From CAZECE01 sp964510525 (lineage in GTDB: Bacteria; Pseudomonadota; Gammaproteobacteria; Pseudomonadales; JANQJO01): a DNA stretch of 7,499 nucleotides. A model generated the notes under the pieces. The model was not told where the DNA came from. It made no database searches and worked only from the letters and a program-made list of their open reading frames with translations. The position numbers were made by a program, and so were the translations under genes. The DNA lies in assembly GCA_964510525.1 (NCBI GenBank), contig CAZECE010000072.1, forward strand, positions 1 to 7,499, read 5' to 3'. Within the stretch, counting starts at the first letter, position 1; every line of letters begins with the position of its first letter. Below are positions 6,066-7,499 of this stretch, in pieces.

Positions 6066-6110
6066 TAGGAACGTATGAACTAGGAAAGTTTGAACTAGGA
6101 AAGCAGTATG
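6066..6110 (+). repeat. Three 15-bp units carrying the rfbA ribosome-binding site
   Basis: TAGGAACGTATGAAC (6066-6080), TAGGAAAGTTTGAAC (6081-6095) and a third unit starting TAGGAAAG at 6096, which has three extra bases (CAG) before the rfbA ATG. Each unit has AGGA followed by a start codon. The first two encode only Met-Asn-stop (ATG AAC TAG at 6075-6083; TTG AAC TAG at 6090-6098) with a short 4-nt spacing. The third has 7-nt spacing and opens rfbA. Confidence 0.85.
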
Positions 6111-6992
6111 AAGGCAATTATTTTAGCGGGCGGTTCTGGCACGCGATTGCACCCCATGACTAAAGTCATTTCAAAGCAACTATTACCCGTCTACGACAAA
6201 CCCATGATCTATTACCCGCTGTCTGCGTTGATGTTGGCGGGCATCAGAGACATCTTGATCATTTCCACCGTCCAAGACACCCCTCGTTTTCAACAGTTAT
6301 TAGGGGACGGCAATCAACTGGGCATTAACATTTCCTATGCGGAACAAAACTCGCCCGATGGATTAGCGCAGGCGTTTTTGATTGGTGAAGACTTTATTGA
6401 TGGCGATCGTTGTGCATTAATCCTGGGTGATAACATCTTTTACGGTGCTGATTTCACCCAGCGTTTGCAACGTGGTGTGGCACGAGATACGGGCGCGACA
6501 GTATTTGCGTATCAAGTGCGTGACCCTGAGCGTTATGGAGTTGTCGAATTAGACAGTTCAGGTAAAGCCTTATCCATTGAAGAAAAACCCACGCAACCAA
6601 GATCGCGCAATGCGGTGACCGGTTTGTATTTTTACGATGAGAAGGTGGTTGAGTTTGCGCGCGGTTTGAAACCTTCTGCGCGCGGCGAATTGGAAATCAC
6701 CGACATCAATAAAATCTACCTTGAGCTGGGTCAGCTCTACGTTGAAGTCATGGGGCGGGGCAGTGCTTGGTTGGATACCGGCACCACCAGCTCATTGCTG
6801 GATGCCGCTCAGTTTGTCGAAACCATCGAGCAGCGCCAAGGGCTAAAGATTTGTTGTCCAGAAGAGATCGCCTGGCGCATGGGTTACATCGATTGCGATG
6901 CGTTAGAGCAGTTGGCCGCCCCCTTAGCCAAAAGCCCTTATGGCGCGTATTTGATTGACGTATTAAAAGACGCTGAGCGAGTCATCGCGTAA
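6108..6992 (+). CDS. rfbA: Glucose-1-phosphate thymidylyltransferase
   Basis: A 294-residue sugar nucleotidyltransferase (family length about 290) that joins glucose-1-phosphate and dTTP to give dTDP-glucose and pyrophosphate, the step before RfbB. The nucleotide-binding signature LAGGSGTRLHPMT covers residues 6-18, and KQLLPVYDKPM (23-33) follows. GLAQAF (85-90) and LGDN (106-109, with the metal-binding Asp108) mark the active site. IEEKP (157-161), TGLYFYD (171-177) and WLDTGT (221-226, second metal Asp223) are intact. ATG 6108 is preceded by AGGA (6097-6100) at seven bases. The order rfbB-rfbA without an adjacent rfbC or rfbD means the final deoxysugar cannot be told from this window. Feedback inhibition by dTDP-rhamnose is known for the family. 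rmlA is an equivalent name. Confidence 0.97.
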   Translation: MKAIILAGGSGTRLHPMTKVISKQLLPVYDKPMIYYPLSALMLAGIRDILIISTVQDTPRFQQLLGDGNQLGINISYAEQNSPDGLAQAFLIGEDFIDGDRCALILGDNIFYGADFTQRLQRGVARDTGATVFAYQVRDPERYGVVELDSSGKALSIEEKPTQPRSRNAVTGLYFYDEKVVEFARGLKPSARGELEITDINKIYLELGQLYVEVMGRGSAWLDTGTTSSLLDAAQFVETIEQRQGLKICCPEEIAWRMGYIDCDALEQLAAPLAKSPYGAYLIDVLKDAERVIA

Positions 6993-7000
6993 CTATTTCC

Positions 7001-7029
7001 TTAGCGTCATGCCCAACCTCTGCTATGAT
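7001..7029 (+). promoter_or_regulatory. Likely extended -10 promoter for galE
   Basis: TATGAT (7024-7029, 5/6 to TATAAT) is preceded by TGC (7021-7023), which makes an extended -10. A weak -35, TTAGCG (7001-7006), sits 17 nt upstream. It lies in the 75-nt gap after rfbA, so galE can probably be transcribed independently of the rfb genes. No clear terminator for rfbA is visible. Confidence 0.55.
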
Positions 7030-7048
7030 CGGCGGCAATTTTGTTGGC

Positions 7049-7066
7049 CTTAAGAGGAAGCTTAAG
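7049..7066 (+). promoter_or_regulatory. Hairpin enclosing the galE ribosome-binding site
   Basis: CTTAAG at 7049-7054 and again at 7061-7066 can pair as a 6-bp stem, leaving AGGAAG (7055-7060) in the loop. AGGA in this loop is the likely ribosome-binding site, nine bases before ATG 7068. The stem is AT-rich, so any effect on translation would be modest. Confidence 0.45.
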
Positions 7067-7067
7067 C

Positions 7068-7499
7068 ATGCAGTCTTCAGTTCTCGTCACCGGTGGTGCC
7101 GGTTATATCGGCAGTCACGTCGTTAAACAGCTGGGTGCTCAGCTCGGTCTTGATGCTAAGTCCTTGATCGTATTAGATGATTTGTCCACGGGGTTTAAAC
7201 CCGCTGTTAAGTACGGCACCTTTGTGCAAGGTTCGGTGGATGATTATGATTTAGTACTCGGGCTACTAAAAAAGCACAACATTAAAACCGTGCTGCATTT
7301 TGCGGCCAAAACCATCGTCCCGGAATCGGTTTCCAATCCGTTAAAGTACTTTCGCTGCAATACCTTTGCGACCACGCAGCTTATGCAAGCCTGTGTCGAT
7401 GCCAGCGTTGAAAACTTCATTTTCTCCTCAACAGCCGCGGTCTATGGCATTCCAGAAACGGATGAATGCACCGAAGAGACCCCAACCAATCCCATCAAT
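7068..7499 (+). CDS. galE: UDP-glucose 4-epimerase (partial, runs off the window)
   Basis: The first 144 codons of an extended short-chain dehydrogenase/reductase, open to the window end; full-length GalE is about 340 residues. The NAD-binding motif TGGAGYIGSH covers residues 8-17. LDDLSTG (36-42), HFAAKTIVPESVSNPLKYF (77-95) and FSSTAAVYG (119-127) are typical of GalE, the last holding the substrate-contacting Ser/Thr. The sequence stops at TPTNPIN, just before the expected YxxxK catalytic pair. It interconverts UDP-glucose and UDP-galactose in the cytoplasm, supplying galactose for surface polysaccharide or for the Leloir pathway. The adjacent rfb genes favour the polysaccharide role. A UDP-GlcNAc or other epimerase of the same family cannot be excluded from the N-terminal half alone. 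Confidence 0.88.
   Translation, partial: MQSSVLVTGGAGYIGSHVVKQLGAQLGLDAKSLIVLDDLSTGFKPAVKYGTFVQGSVDDYDLVLGLLKKHNIKTVLHFAAKTIVPESVSNPLKYFRCNTFATTQLMQACVDASVENFIFSSTAAVYGIPETDECTEETPTNPIN

Noticed and set aside
5636..6117. Minus-strand frames within and after rfbB
   Set aside because: They are antisense shadows of a clear rfbB gene, with no recognisable domain or ribosome-binding site.

Overview
The window looks like chromosomal DNA of a Gram-negative bacterium, most likely a gammaproteobacterium of moderate GC content. The reasons are an outer-membrane beta-barrel protein ending in Phe, a lipoprotein signal with a lipobox, dTDP-sugar and UDP-sugar genes of proteobacterial type, and a dispersed palindromic repeat of a kind common in proteobacteria. 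The species cannot be named from the sequence.

Layout. Positions 1-368 are two head-to-tail copies of a 184-bp unit. Each copy carries three small hairpins of one palindrome family, two in one orientation and one inverted. Positions 494-3993 hold four tightly packed plus-strand genes: a membrane-anchored protein with a C-terminal beta domain resembling bacterial metalloprotease propeptides; a SpoIIM/DUF95-type multi-pass membrane protein; a small outer-membrane beta-barrel; and a large lipoprotein with about four Ig-like (Big_2-like) domains. Two of the three junctions overlap and the third has a 12-nt gap. A convergent minus-strand gene at 4009-4698 encodes a basic, mostly low-complexity protein with a weak ProQ/FinO-like segment. 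A 327-bp AT-rich intergenic region (4699-5025) follows, with CTTAAC/GTTAAG inverted repeats near its right end.

Positions 5026-7499 are nucleotide-sugar genes: rfbB (dTDP-glucose 4,6-dehydratase), rfbA (glucose-1-phosphate thymidylyltransferase) and the start of galE (UDP-glucose 4-epimerase), which runs off the window. RfbA makes dTDP-glucose from glucose-1-phosphate and dTTP. RfbB turns it into dTDP-4-keto-6-deoxyglucose, a precursor of rhamnose and other deoxysugars of surface polysaccharide. GalE supplies UDP-galactose. rfbC and rfbD are not in the window, so the final sugar is unknown. galE has its own plausible promoter.

The most unusual parts are the four-gene envelope module, which spans inner membrane, periplasm and outer membrane and whose function I do not recognise; the compensatory base changes in the palindromes; and a triplicated 15-bp ribosome-binding/start segment just before rfbA.
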